DNA of 64,000 nucleotides, taken from NCBI GenBank assembly GCA_023653785.1, contig JAMKCH010035929.1, positions 1-64,000 on the forward strand, in the 5' to 3' direction. Made by a program: the position numbers and the translations under genes. Of the stretch, positions 22,474 through 34,540 are shown one piece after another. The first letter of the stretch is position 1. Each line of letters begins with the position of its first letter. This DNA comes from Ophioderma brevispina. Taxonomy: Eukaryota; Echinodermata; Ophiuroidea; Amphilepidida; Ophiodermatidae. The notes beneath the pieces are model-generated. The model was not told the DNA's origin. It was given only the letters and a program-made list of their open reading frames with translations, and did not search any database.

Positions 22474-22707
22474 CTCAGTGTCTATACCACCTTCGGCTGG
22501 CAAAATGGGATCTCTGAGTGGAATGGTGTGGTAATTAGGGTCGTTAAACTTTGTGACTAGGGCGTTGAAATCGTCCTCCCCATACAAGGTAGGTCCTATC
22601 ATCTTCCCACCAAGTTCTTGAACTAAATTGTGGGGTGCCAAGTTGTATAGTCTGGTTAATTTGCGGCTGCTGGTATGTCCGCCCTCGATATATGCACTCA
22701 GAGGAAG
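22474..22707 (-). CDS. Internal coding exon, 78 codons, protein not recognised
   Basis: On the minus strand CTAG|CTTCCTC gives an acceptor after 22,708 and CTGAG|GTATAC gives a strong donor below 22,474. The 234 bases between are exactly 78 codons, phase 0 at both ends, without a stop. The text is that of a folded protein: it starts LPLSAYIEGGHTSSRKLTRL, then YNLAPHNLVQELGGKMIGPT, then LYGEDDFNALVTKFNDPNYH and ends TIPLRDPILPAEGGIDTE. Beyond the donor the frame soon runs out of sense (YIAYITN, stop). No other part of the gene was found, so flanking exons must lie behind long introns. I could not place the family; an extracellular or enzyme domain would both fit. Confidence 0.6.
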
Positions 22708-22734
22708 CTAGTGATTTAAGACTATATTTTTAAA

Positions 22735-23345
22735 GTATTTTAAAAAAAAAAAGCAAAGGTTTTTTTTTTAATGTTTTACTTTTAATTTAGAAAAAGAAAA
22801 AAATATTTTTAATCAATAAAAAACTAAAGAAATCCATTGAACAGATCAAAGTTACAGTTTTTAATATTTTACATTTCAAGCTTTCCTGAATTTTTACCTA
22901 TGGAAAATACTGTACAATTATGGCACCGAACTGAAATTAAACAAAGTGAAATGGCAAGGGTCCTGTTTGAGTTTTTACATAAAATACAATCACCCATGTG
23001 TGAAGATTTAAATACGGACTCCAGAACGTTCCTAAATCTGCAAAAACTGAGCAAACATGGGCAAAATTGAGTAAAATGTGAAAATCGCTGGGCAAATTTA
23101 CAAATTGGACCTTGAATTTAAGTCTTCAGCAGTATTCAGATACTATCGTCAGAATGATGGATCAAAATTTGGGCAAATCGGATGTCGAAATTACCTCGCC
23201 AGTTTACCTGAAACGTCCTTGGGACCCCCAAAATTAGCTGCTCTTTTATGGTGCCATTGACTCAGGTTTGCGTGAATTTCTGCAGTTTTAACGCACTGTT
23301 TTGTTAACTGTATGGCATTCCAATCATTACAATTGAGCAGTATTA
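22735..23345 (+). repeat. Dispersed repeat, inverted relative to copies at 31.1-31.7 and 33.2-33.8 kb
   Basis: GGAAAATACTGTACAATTAT, AATGATGGATCAAAATTTGG and GCCATTGACTCA appear here on the plus strand and on the minus strand inside both units of the 29.9-34.1 kb tandem pair. Short open frames (NDGSKFGQIGCRNYLASLPE) are conserved only as DNA. No gene is supported. Confidence 0.65.
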
Positions 23346-23810
23346 TTACTAATGCATTTTGCGTTTTAAACCGAAAATCAATTGGCACAATCCATTATGT
23401 GGTTTTTTGTTCACATTTTTTTTCACTAACAACTTCAACAGTGAATTGGAATGGTATTTTCATGGGAAAAAAGTGACTATTGTGACATTCCTAATAAAGA
23501 GCCACGACCTAGGCATGGCATTATATGTTTCGCCATTTTTGGGTTTCGCACGGAATACGCTGCACCGCTCTGCCACTTCATTGTATTGCGTACGATTCAT
23601 TGCAGTGTGCACCGCATCATACTATTCCTTGCAATGCATGCAGCTTTTTGCCGCAATTGCCGTTGCAACACCGCAAGTGATTGCAGTAACGATTTTTGGT
23701 AGGTTGCATTGCAGTACTGAGCAGCAATGCAGTTAAGTATGAATGGTGGTGGGAGAGTAGTATGGTCTTGCTGCAGTTGGCATACTCATTGCGAAAGTCC
23801 TCTAAAGGTC

Positions 23811-24137
23811 CGTTCAACTTCCACTTGCATTGCTGTGCAGGTGGAATTTACTGCATGTTCGTCACTTCCCTGTACTCCTAATCGATTACTGCAGGTCAAC
23901 CCAGGTCAATGCAGGTCACGGGTTGCAGAATGTTGCAGTAAACTTGCAAAAGGATTGCAGGAAATTGGCATACTGCACCAACGACTGCACCCCACTACAT
24001 CTTGCTGCATCGCCATTTAAATAATTTTAACTTCGTTGCAGTCTGCATGCGTTGCAATACTGCAGTGATTGCATTGACAATTTGGTAGAGTGCATTGCAG
24101 CACTGCACCGCAATGCAGTTAGTATTAAACGGACTTT
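23811..24137. mobile_element. TGCA-rich foldback element
   Basis: TAAAGGTCCGTTCAACTTCC on the left is matched by an inverted GCAGTTAGTATTAAACGGACTTTA on the right, with CTTGCATTGCTGTGCAG and its inverted copy just inside. The interior is crowded with TTGCAG/CTGCAA words. A related end (GCATTGCAGTACTGAGCAGC) at 23,704-23,734 and a CTGCACCGC patch at 23,560-23,620 suggest an older truncated copy next to it. Confidence 0.55.
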
Positions 24138-24629
24138 ATGCTCACAAGTAAGGTATCATACTTGCCCAATCAATAATTTTTTTTCAGTGTTAAGTACCTC
24201 CATTTACATTCCTCTTTAAACAGTGTGAGTCATTTCTGTAGCGCATCATTCTGGTTTTAAAAATTGAATTGCCATTTTTCTGATTGACTGTCCGGACTCC
24301 ATATATTTCCTATATGTATCTTTTCTTAATAATGGGACCCTTCATAGCAGGAAATTACTAAGGAGTGCAAACCACCGTCAAAATATTTCTTAGATTTTGA
24401 GTTTAGGGACATGTCTCCCACTCTGATCCTGTCCTTCTTTCAACACCAAAAGTCGTGTCGATATGCAAGTTGGGCACAAAATCTCTGCCATATGTGTGCT
24501 TGCCATCTCCATGTCAGGAAACTATATTCCTTTGTAACCTGTTTTGTGTGCCTCTTTCCCTCTCTGTTTTGGGCTTTTTTTCTCAGTTTTTGAGAGAGAT
24601 CCGCACTGTCCGTGCAATCTTACATTGTC

Positions 24630-24755
<126 letters not shown>

Positions 24756-24787
24756 TAGTAGGTATCATATATCTTGAATCTATTTAC

Positions 24788-25037
24788 CGACAATTCCCCA
24801 CTGCACTCCCAAGATTTCCACCTCTGCCTCTGCAAACTGGTATGGGATATCTTTAAGCTGTTACTGTGGCCTCTCATCTTGAACCTTGTTGTCAATCACT
24901 GACTTGAAACCTACCCAGCCAGCAAAACGGCCATCCCGATGGGCTCCATGGCCTCGGCCAAGGAAGCGGTGAATTTGTATTGGGATTCCAAAAATACTGA
25001 ACACATGTCTCTCATGCATTAGCAACTGTACTTCTTC
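24788..25037 (-). pseudogene. Candidate exon with one in-frame stop, unrecognised protein
   Basis: On the minus strand GATCAG|GAAGAAG gives an acceptor and GTCG|GTAAAT a donor. The frame reads EEVQLLMHERHVFSIFGIPI, then a glycine/histidine-rich block GRGHGAHRDGRFAGWVGFK, meets a TAA at codon 59 (24,861-24,863), then reads on in the same frame as QLKDIPYQFAEAEVEILGVQ. The unbroken sense on both sides of the stop argues for one mutated or mis-sequenced codon (CAA or similar) in a real coding exon. Upstream on the same strand, 25,150-25,205 reads KELEQIVTDIENFLAETGG, perhaps from the same gene. Family not recognised. Confidence 0.4.
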
Positions 25038-25100
25038 CTGATCTCACATGCACGACTCGCACTCACTACGCTATCAATAACATTATAACCAATTCACAAT

Positions 25101-27060
25101 TAAAGGCCTATAAATACAATTATGGTATTCCATGGCAGTCTTTTCTCGCCACCTGTCTCGGCAAGAAAGTTCTCAATGTCTGTTACAATCTGTTCTAATT
25201 CCTTATGTTTTCTGAACCATCGTCCCTATCAATGGGAGTATGCGGCGGGCTTTCTTGAGGGCTGCTGATGACACTAAACAGTGGGGGCAAAAGTACTTGC
25301 ATCGTGCCCCTCGTATCCCAGCTATTGGAGATCCATTCCCTGTTCACTGCTGTAATCAGTTTTACACTTTGTGAACTCCCTGTAATCTTAATTTGCAGTA
25401 AAAAAAAAAAAAAAAAAAAACTGTTTCTTTTCTGATACTGTGAATTATCAAGAGAAGAGAAGGGAGAGAGAGAGAAAAGAAAAAAATGTAACTTTTCTCA
25501 CTGTCCTACTACAATCTGTTTCTAAAATCTAGTGTTTCTGAACCATCGTCTCTATCAATTGGGTATGCAGCTGGCCTTTCTTGAGGGCTGCTGCCGACAC
25601 TAATCAGTGGGGGGAAGTACTTGCACATGCCCTCTGTAGTCCCAGGATTATTGGCGATCCATTCGCAACAACATGAATATAACTAAACAACATTAATATA
25701 CATTTAGATGAATAAAGTTATATATTTTTTGCAACGTGTATGACCCAACGTATATGGATGTTGATCTCTCTCAAATTGGCAAATATATTAAAACAAGCTC
25801 TAATTCCCCAAAGCCATAGTTTATTAATGAGTCTCATCCCGCACCATCACCTTAGGAATATCAGAACTGCACGATACAAATATTTTGACTGGTATGTTCC
25901 TTCCACGATTTTTTCTTTCCCCTGCGCTATGTAATACTTACCTGTTGTAACAACATAATAGCTAGTTTTGTCTGGTCCACCTACCTCGCCCCTAAAAAAA
26001 CTTCCCATAATCCCTTGCCCAGCGTGCACCGACAATCCCTCCTTTTTGTTTTGGGCGCACTCCCGTGTGCTATGGTTCAACCCCGCCTGCAAAAATGTCA
26101 CCATTTCTACCGTTTTTTTTATTTGGCTTGTAATTTGTCATTTTAGGATAAACGTGTCCCCTTTGTAAATCACGCTTATTCCTGTGCGTGCTCTATCGAA
26201 AGAGATTTGAGGTCCGAAAGAAATCATAATCCAAGGAGATTCGGCGGCTATCAATAACATTACCAGATGCAGCAATTAAAGGCCTATAATACAATTAGGG
26301 TAATTCCCATGGCAGTCCTTTTTCTTGCCACCTGTCTCGGCAAGAAAGTTCTCAATGTCGGTTACAATCTTTCATAAAGTCCTTATGTTTCTGACCATCG
26401 TCCCTAATCAATGGGAGTAGGCATCTGGCCTTTCTTGAGGGCTGCTCATTACCCTAAACAGTGGGGGCAAAAGTACGTGCACGTGGCCCTCTTTAAAGTC
26501 CCCAGGATAGTGAAGCCCATTCTCTGTCATTTGGCTGGTACTCGTTTAACACTTTGTGAACTCGCTGTAAGCTTAAGTTTCATCACTCACCGGTTCTATT
26601 CACTGACTCCTGTGAATTATCAAAGAGAAAGAGTGAAAAAGAATTTTACTTGTTTCTTCTTTATATAGTATCTCGTAAGCCATGTACCTTTTGCCCACTT
26701 CTGCGTACGGGTCCTGATTGGAGTATGCAAGCTGGCCTTTCTTGAGGGCTGCTGATGGCACTAAACAGTGGGGGGAAAAGTACTTGCACATGGCCCTCGG
26801 TGTCAAGGATTTGGCGATCATTCTAACAACATGAATTACTTAAACTAATAGAATATACATTTAGATGAATAAAGTTATATATTTTACCAAGTGAGTATGA
26901 CACCAAGAGTATGGATGTTGAATCTTGTCCTCGGATTGGTTAACAATATTTAAAACAAGCTTCTAATTACCCCTACGCCCTAATTCTTACATTATATCAC
27001 CCTCACCATGCACCTTAAACTAGACTTGCAATAATACAAATATTTGATGGTAGTGTACTT
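25101..27060 (-). repeat. Four-copy nested repeat with minus-strand coding character
   Basis: The word GGCCTTTCTTGAGGGCTGCT (with small changes) occurs at about 25,246, 25,572, 26,434 and 26,734, always followed by CAGTGGGGG and AAGTAC. The copies form two pairs about 300 bases apart, and the larger blocks 25,100-25,930 and 26,270-27,060 match each other end to end. On the minus strand the copies read CKYFSPHCLVPSAALKKGQL or, in the next frame, SSPQERPAAYPIDRDDGSE, and 25,150-25,205 reads KELEQIVTDIENFLAETGG. An exon has probably been duplicated and then decayed. No domain is known to me. Confidence 0.5.
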
Positions 27061-27086
27061 TTTGCCCTACTATATACGTTGCCGCA

Positions 27087-27263
27087 AGCATTGCCAAAGG
27101 CCTGTTATTATTCGCGAAACGAAACAGGCTCAGTACACCCATTTGAATGACCCGCTTTAATCCGTCAGGTATAAAATGGGTGATAAAAAAAGCGTGTAAT
27201 CCAATGGGTGCACTGAGCCTGTTTTGTTTCGTTGAATATAATTTTAAGGCCATTGCAAAATGC
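27087..27263. mobile_element. Long hairpin (foldback) element, about 175 bp
   Basis: GCATTGCCAAAGGCCTGTTA, then GAAACGAAACAGGCTCAGTA and CACCCATT, are matched by the inverted AATGGGTG, CACTGAGCCTGTTTTGTTTC and GGCCATTGCAAAATGC. The arms are about 75 bases each around a short loop. No coding capacity. Only one copy was seen here. Confidence 0.75.
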
Positions 27264-27768
27264 AATCTACTTCAGAATATCATCTCTTCTTGAATTTCAC
27301 CTTTTACTCAGCGTTACCCAACCTGGTGTGTCGTGACCCCGAAAAGGGTTCACGGGCAGGGAAAAAGGGTTGCGTGCAAGTAAAAAGGGGTCGCGAGCTA
27401 ACTTTTAAACAATCCCAATTTTCATTTAAAAAAGTAGAAAGTTTTCAGAAAAGCAAGGTGCTTTTAACAATTTACCAATTTCACTTTAAACGTCCATATG
27501 TCAGAACATTGTATCGTAGATTTGGTTTCAATACGAGTAACAAGCGTGGGAGTGTTGTAAAGGGGGGGTGACCGTGATTATCATTAAAGTTGGGAAACCC
27601 TGTTTAAACCCCGATGTCGACCACCTTTCTTACAGTATCGTTGATTGGCTCATTACAGAAAATAGCATGTATAACCTTGAAAAACCCAATCAAAATAGAT
27701 CTTCGTCTTTATATCTGTACAAATGTCAGCTGTTCTTACCTGTCACGGATTAGAGAATAACGTCTAAT

Positions 27769-27928
27769 TTTTGGGAACCGGTACTCTCCTCATTATTACG
27801 ACGAATTTGAACCAAGGCGATACCATTATTTAGTGGAAGAACGAGGCCTGAGGCCGAGTTCTCCACGCAAAAATAATGGTAATGCCTTGGTTTCAATTTC
27901 TCGTAAAGAGAGTACCGGTTCCCAAAAT
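27769..27928. mobile_element. Long hairpin (foldback) element, 160 bp
   Basis: TTTTGGGAACCGGTACTCTC on the left pairs with GAGAGTACCGGTTCCCAAAA on the right, nearly without mismatch. The inner part continues with AACCAAGGC/GCCTTGGTT and CCATTATTT/AAATAATGG, around a GGCCTGAGGCC centre. The open frames reported across it are products of the symmetry, not genes. Confidence 0.8.
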
Positions 27929-28099
27929 CATACCTTTTTCTCATTTTTACCATCTCATCATTTAAGGTCATCTTTCCCCAATTTCGCGATGCTTTCACGG
28001 CGTAATACAACAAGAAAGGACTGCCACCCCCATGGACAACAATCGACCACCCTTTGAAAACGCAACGATCATCCGCCACTAACGGCAACGAGACGTCGC

Positions 28100-28245
28100 G
28101 CGCGAAAGTAATCAACTACGGTAAGACGCGAGCGATTCAACCTAAAAATACTTCAATACGCAGCGCTTACTACCTGGGTTCAATTAACGAATTAAACCAG
28201 GGCACCACCAATGTAAATGCTTACATTTTCACAGATGTTTAAAAT
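28100..28245. repeat. Dispersed repeat shared with 40,365-40,500
   Basis: GTAAGACGCGAGCGATTCAA, CAATACGCAGCG, TGGGTTCAATTAACGAATTA and CCAATG..TACATTTT..CAG.TGTTTAA recur in order at 40,370-40,500. The TTCAATTAACGAATT part is itself a near-palindrome. Probably one end of a mobile element. Confidence 0.65.
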
Positions 28246-29935
28246 GACTCATAAAGTCAACACAACCCATGTATAACCAATAAAATCAGCCGGTATCCTC
28301 AGGGTTGAACTCTAATGAAGTGAGAATATTTAAGTGAATGAACCTTTTCCCAACATGTCCACTCTTATTGCCAATAGAGCATAGACCCATTAGAGCTTAC
28401 AACACGCCTTTGTGTTTTGGGTTTGTGAAAGAGAGCTGAAGTTATCCTCTCTCTACCCATCTTCTCCTTGTAAAGGCTACTAGGCCATGATTCCAATCGA
28501 AAATATGTTCGGATAAGGATCAAGGTAGCGCACCCCTGGGAATACATAATTCTTCCGAAATACTTTCGTAAATACAGAAATCAGTTCGACGTTGTGTTAC
28601 TCCTTCTAGTATGTTGCACATTCTCGAGAAACTGAATTTATGCATCTCAATTTAATGCACTGAATATCCTTTACATGGGTATACCATGATTCATGACCTC
28701 CACATAATGGGGGCTATTGATAAGGTAATCCGCTCGGTTAAGTAGAAGACCAAAACACTTCACAGATTCTTTTTCATCTGGACCTGCAGAGCTCTTGTTA
28801 TTACCCATGCACTTGAAAAGATTCCAGGTGCAATCCCATCACCCCATTAAGATTAAGCTAGTTTCATGACGTGGAACACAAATTGCCCTCCTCTTTCACC
28901 GCTCAATAAAGTTAAGGTTTCTACTGTGTGTTCAATTTTCCTTGACCCTATATCATCCTTTATGCGAAAGGGAAAATAAGGTGACCAAAGCTAATGATAA
29001 AAAATTGTTTGGCAACTGTGACCTAATCATCTTGTGCAGACCAACCCGTAACTTGCCGCGTACCCCCATTTCTATGCAATTTTATTGATTTCAATAGTCA
29101 GAAATCGAAATCATTCACCTATATAAATGCAAGGGGGGGGGGGGTGTGAAAACCGGTTCCGAACAACTTAATTGAATAGAAAAGAGGTCCAATATTAATA
29201 GGATTAAGTTATGGGTGTTTTGGTTCTGCACCAAATGTTAGGTCAGTCTTCCAATCAACTTTCTTTCATGATTTTACCATCTCGTGTTTCTTTTGAATAA
29301 AGATGAAATATACGATCAAAGTCTAAACTCCCATCAGAAGTTGTAATTTTTATTTTATTCGTAATGAGGCTGTAGTGCAATCTAAACCGGGCGGTTAACA
29401 CAACTCAAAAGCTTTTACCGTCATAGAAAATAACAATGCTTTTTGAGTCCCAGAGAATCTGAAGTCGTTGTCCTATTCTCCATTCATAAACGCGGATTTT
29501 ACTTTCAATAGCACCTTTATTTGCTGGAGTCATGGTACGTGGTGTACACGCTTGGGTCCTGATATTCAGGGAAAAAGGAGATGAAATTTAATTTCATTTT
29601 CACGAAATGTGCACATACTAGAAGTGAGGAAACACGCGTAGAATGTTGTCTGATTTGATAATTTTAGACAAGTTGTTTTAACAAATTATGTACTTTAGGT
29701 GCGTCACCTGAGTAAACGCATGAGAACTTGCCTGCTACCTATACATGTGAAAATAAAAAATGATCCATTCCCACGATATTCTCTGGAGAGGGGGAGGTTG
29801 CCTAGTGACCATAGAGGCTGATGACCTTTGTCCAATCAATCTACTCATTGCCTGATTCAGTATCATCTCCTTGATGCTGGAATGCTGCTGCATGCAGGGC
29901 TTCAACTTCAATTCCAGTGCTGCGTCTTCATAGAA
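28246..29935. other. No supported gene
   Basis: Short frames only, with a G run at 29,131-29,144. Nothing recognisable. Confidence 0.5.
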
Positions 29936-29939
29936 TCCT

Positions 29940-32024
29940 AGTGTGCTCAGCGCATGAGTTACTGTACTGTCCCATACATACATGCCCCCAAATCTTTTTT
30001 TTTTGATATTTAATTTTGAAATTCTTGTTGAGAACCTTCAAAATATTTGTAATGCTCTTTTCCAGAAAATCAGAATTGTTCCCCCCCCCACATTTTCGGC
30101 TCCAATTTCTTCCCAAAAATTTAATATTGGTATTGCCAATCAGCAAAGCATCAAATTCTCCCCCCAATGACCATAAGACAAAACCATTCCCCCCTCTTCA
30201 GTGACGAATAAACGAAAAATAACACCCCTGTCAGCATCGTATAATCAAGATCGAAAAAAAATCTGACTTGGACCAATATTATCCCTAAACAAAGCATAAA
30301 TTGAACACCAGAGGTGATCATAACCTCCGCCCCCCCCCCCAGTTCTACAATTAAAAAAATCACCAAAAAACAACAAACCTAGTTAGAGGGGTATACTCTT
30401 AGCATGTCCTGCTTATATCAAGTTGTTACAATTATGTTATCATTAAAATTGTGCAAAAATAAAGAAACAATTTGCCATGGGTTTCAACAGCTGTGCACTA
30501 ACACTAAGTTGAAAGTGAGTCTACGTCTGCCTATCTTTCTTTTGAATGCGTGGTAGTCCCCAAAACATTCTTTTCCAATGTTAAAATGCTCAAAGCTACA
30601 CATTTGTGCTTTTAACACCTGGACATCCGATGTTTTTTCCTCCTCTCAAATTTCTGAATCAAACTTGATTTCAAAGTAAAAGGAGACAATGACCACTAAG
30701 CTGGGTTTCATGGACCTGTCACCAGGCTCATGCCCCTACATATATTTTCAAAGAAACATGCAGAAGTTACATGGGTCAATTTCCATACTGCACACTTTCT
30801 TGGGCGATTCTCTTAGCAACAAAGCCTGCTGTAAAATATAGGCATTAGCCTCTAATAATTCAGCACTGTATATAAGTGAATCAAAAGACTGAAAGGCATG
30901 TGTTTCATTGATCCACTGCACTGTCTGGAACAAGTTTTACTCTACCTTGCTGCCTTTGAACTAAATATTAAAACCTGATGTTCATTGAAAACCCAAGAAA
31001 TGCTGTTTTCCTTGTTCTAGTTTTGATTGACACTCCCTTGACATCTGCTAACTTTCTAAAATAAATAAAGAGCCCCGTGTTATAGATCTTGTCATGTAGG
31101 GTTAAAGGTCACGGTACAAGTCAAACAAAGTCATTAGTGCTTCCAAGCAGAGAGTGAAGGAAAAGCAAAACAGGCGACACTGGTAGACTGCAGAAATCCA
31201 CGCCACTGAGTCAATGGCACCATCAAAAGAGCAGCTGTTTTGTGGGTCTCAGGACTTGTCAGGTAAATGGCGAGGTGATTTTGACATCCATTTTGCCCAA
31301 ATTTTGATCCATCATTCACTGACATAGTAATGAATACCTGCTGAAGACTTTAAATTCAAGGGTGCCAATTTTGTTCATATTTCTACCAGTTTATGTAAAA
31401 CTCAACAGGATCACCCGGCCATTTTGACTTTTGTTAATTTCAGTTCGGTTCCATGATTGTACAGTTTTTTCCATAGGTCAAATTTCAGGAAAGCTTTGAA
31501 ATGAAATATTTACAAATCGTAACTTTTTGATCTGTTCAATGATTTCTTTAGTTTTTTTGTTCTTGATTAAAAATTTTTTGTTCTTTTATCATTATGGAAG
31601 TAAACAGCTTTGAAATCCTTGAAATATAGTCTAATACACTACTATGTTTGAAACCATTTGTTTACATTCTATTTGGAACTTATTAGGAAAAAAAGAAGGA
31701 TTTCTTTGTTTTGCAAATCGAATATCGGCTCAATTGAATAGCAGGTCCAGTATTTTGAGTGGTGGATACCAGGAGTAGCTCTGTCCACAGTGAAAAAATA
31801 TTGGACTGCCTGTCCAATATAGCCTGTATTCGATACCAACAAGAGAAAAATCCTGCAAACGAGCATCCTCTTTATCTGGATTTCTGTTTTTTTAAAGTAT
31901 TGGAAACACTTTTCGCAGACGGATAACATGGGTGTAGTATTGTGTAGTTTTCTTTGACGGCCTTTATTGGCTCAGTTGCCTTTGATTGGACCATCTCTAC
32001 TGTGGCTTAAGACTATGGGAAATT
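29940..32024. repeat. Direct tandem duplication, copy 1 of a 2.1-kb unit
   Basis: Starts GAGTTACTGTACTG.CC.ATACAT and ends CTGTGGCTTAAGACTATGGGAAATTCTGCC. The whole length matches 32,025-34,170 in the same orientation. It contains a C run (30,332-30,341), the inverted relative of the 22.8-kb repeat (31,130-31,640) and the hairpin at 31,697. Differences from copy 2 are mostly small indels. Confidence 0.85.
31697..31856. mobile_element. Hairpin element, about 160 bp, copy in unit 1
   Basis: AGGATTTCTTTGTTTTGCAA, ATCGAATA, GGCTCAATTGAATAGCAGGT and CCAGTATTTT are matched by inverted AATATTGGACTGCCTGTCCA, ATATAGCC, TATTCGAT and AAAATCCT. The second unit carries the same element at 33,826-33,985. 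Confidence 0.75.
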
Positions 32025-34170
32025 CTGCCTGTGTTACTGTACTGGGTCATACATTACAGGCACCAAATCTTTTTTGATATTTAAGTTTTGAAATTCTTGT
32101 TGAGGAACTGCAAAAAATTTTGTAAATCGCTGTTTTACCAAAAATCAGAATTGTTTCACATCTCCCCCTGCTACATTTTTATCCAATTCTTCCCAAACAT
32201 TTAATATTGGTTCAATCATCAAAGCATCAAATTATTCCCCAATGACATAGAGACAAAACCTATTCCCCGCTCAGTGCCAAGAACTAACGGGAAAAATAGA
32301 CACCCCTGTCAGCATGCATGTATGAATCACCCAAAATATCGAAAAAAAATATTGAATTGGACCAAAGGTAGCCTAAAAAAAGCATATGACCTAGAGGTGA
32401 TCATAACCTCCGCCCCCCCCCAGTTCTACAATTGTACAAAATTGATCACCAAAACAAACCTGATTTTAGAGGGGTAATCGCTCTTAGGCATGTTACCACT
32501 TATATCAGTTGTTAAAATTAGGTATCATAAAATGTTCCAAAACATAAAAGAAAAAACAATTTGCATGGGGTCAAAAGCGTGCACTAAAACACTAAGTTGA
32601 AAGTGAGTCTACTCGACCTATCTTTCTTTTGAGTGCGTGGTCGTCCCAAAAATGTCTTTCCAATGTTAAAAATGCACAAAGCTACACATTTGTGCTTTTA
32701 AAACTATGGACATCCAGATGTTTGTTTTCATCCTCTTTCCAAATTTTTCTGATCAAAATTGATTCAAAGTAAAGTGAGGACAATTGACCAGTAAGCTGGG
32801 TTTGCATGGACATGTCACCAGGCTGCATTGACCCTGACATAATTTTCAAAGAAAAATGCCAGAATTTACATGGGCCAATTTTCCATACTGAAGTCAATTT
32901 TGGGCGATTCTCTTAGAACAAAGGCCTGCCTGTATAAATAGGCAATTATCCTCTACATAATTCATAGCTACTGTAGTATAAGTAGAATCAAAAGAATGAA
33001 GCAAAAGTGTTGTCAGTGGGATCCATCTGCACTTGTTCTGGAAACAATTTACTCTACCTCTTGCGCCTTGAAACTAAATATTAAAAACTGCATGTTCATT
33101 GAAACCCAAGAAAGCTGTTTTCCTTGTTCTAGTTTTGATGGACACTCCCTGCTCTTCTAACTTTCTCTAAAATAAAGTAGCATAGCCCCTTTATCGATCT
33201 GCTAGTAAGGGTTAAAGGTCACGTCAAGTTCAAACAAAGGTCATTAGAGCTCAAGCCGATAGTGAGGAAAGCAAAACTCAGGCCGCACTTGGTAGACGCA
33301 GAAATCCACAGCAAACCTGAGGTCAATGGCAACCATAAAGAGCAGCTGTTTTGTGGGTTCCAGGACGTTTCAGGTAAAATGGGAGGTTATTTTGACCTCC
33401 GATTTTGCCCAATTTTGATCCATCATTCATGACGATAGTATATGATCCTGCTTGCAAGACTATAAATCCACAAAGGTCCAATTTTGGTCATATTCTACCA
33501 CGTTTTTTATGTAAAAACTCAAACAGGTCGACCTCCCATTTGACTTTTTTTTTAATTTCAGTTCTGTGCATGCTTGTACGTATTTTCCATAGGTAAAATT
33601 TCAGGAAAAGCTTTGAAAATGAAAATATTAAAAATCTGCGTAACTTTTGTCTGTTTCAATGGTATTCGTTAGTTTTTTTTTTTCTTGATTAAAGTTTTTT
33701 TGTTCTTTTTTCAATATGGAAATTAAACAGACTTTGAAATACTTTTGAAAATAAGTCGGTAATAATCACTACTATTGTTTTGAGAACCATTTGTTTACAT
33801 TCTATTTGACTTATCGGAAAAAAGACAGGATTTTCTTTTGTTTGCATCGAGATCGGGCTCATATTATAGGCAGGTCCAGTATTTTGAGTGGTGTATAGCA
33901 GGCTAGCGCGGTCCACAATGAAACAATATTGGACCTGCCTGTCTAATATGAGCCTTATATTCGATACCAACAAGATAAAAATCCTGCAAACGAGCATCCT
34001 CTGTAATCTGGATGTACTGTTTGTTAAAGTACGGGAAACACTTTTCCAGACAGGATAACATTGGGTGGTAGTATTGTGTTAGTTTTGTTGACGGCCTTTT
34101 ATTGGCTTTGATTGAACCATCTCTACTTGTGGCTTAAGACTATGGGAAAATTATCTGCCTGTGGTTGAAA
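32025..34170. repeat. Direct tandem duplication, copy 2 of the 2.1-kb unit
   Basis: Matches 29,940-32,024 in order. Examples: ATAACCTCCGCCCCCCCC at 30,321 and 32,403; AAGTTGAAAGTGAGTCTAC at 30,506 and 32,594; GTTTTCCTTGTTCTAGTTTT at 31,004 and 33,116. No intact coding sequence. Confidence 0.85.
33826..33985. mobile_element. Hairpin element, about 160 bp, copy in unit 2
   Basis: Same arms as at 31,697-31,856 (AGGATTTTCTTTTGTTTGCA ... CAACAAGATAAAAATCCTGC). It is in the same position within the tandem unit. Confidence 0.75.
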
Positions 34171-34234
34171 TCTACACCACTACACCACAGGATTAACAGT
34201 TCTTAGCCTCATCTGTTATGAATTGTACAAAAAA

Positions 34235-34540
34235 AACACTAATTTTGGTGAATCTCTTTATACTGTGATTCTTGCGACTCATGAGGATTACCACTGACAC
34301 CCTTTTGATTCCTGTATCGATACTTGTTTTTGGCTCCTTTTTTACCAGCAAAAGCTAGATTAACACCATATTGAGCAAGAGCTGTTTTGTTCTTTATACA
34401 GCACGTACATGCTACTAGAAAGACAACTTTCTCCTCTAATTCCATAGTGGCTTTCCATTGTACTGCAGTAGAGTAGTAAATGTAGTAGTAAATCCAAAGT
34501 TTTAAGTCTGGTTTTGTTCCCGTAAACGAGGGTGGCTGGA
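34235..34540 (-). CDS. Unrecognised 100-codon open stretch next to a retrotransposon tail
   Basis: The minus strand reads AVQWKATMELEEKVVFLVAC and then NLAFAGKKGAKNKYRYRNQK before a stop at about 34,239. It begins right after the stop of the retrotransposon tail at 34,541-34,720, in a different frame. Amino-acid use is protein-like. It may be a remnant of the sequence into which the retrotransposon inserted, or chance. No domain was recognised. Confidence 0.25.

Noticed and set aside
27750..28115. 121-codon minus-strand frame
   Set aside because: More than half of it runs through the perfect hairpin at 27,769-27,928, so the frame reflects repeat symmetry; the rest shows no motif.
28160..28205. 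tRNA-like GGTTCAATTAA word in 28.1 and 40.4 kb repeats
   Set aside because: Looks like a T-arm box B at first, but no acceptor stem, anticodon arm or box A at the right distance; it is part of a small palindrome.
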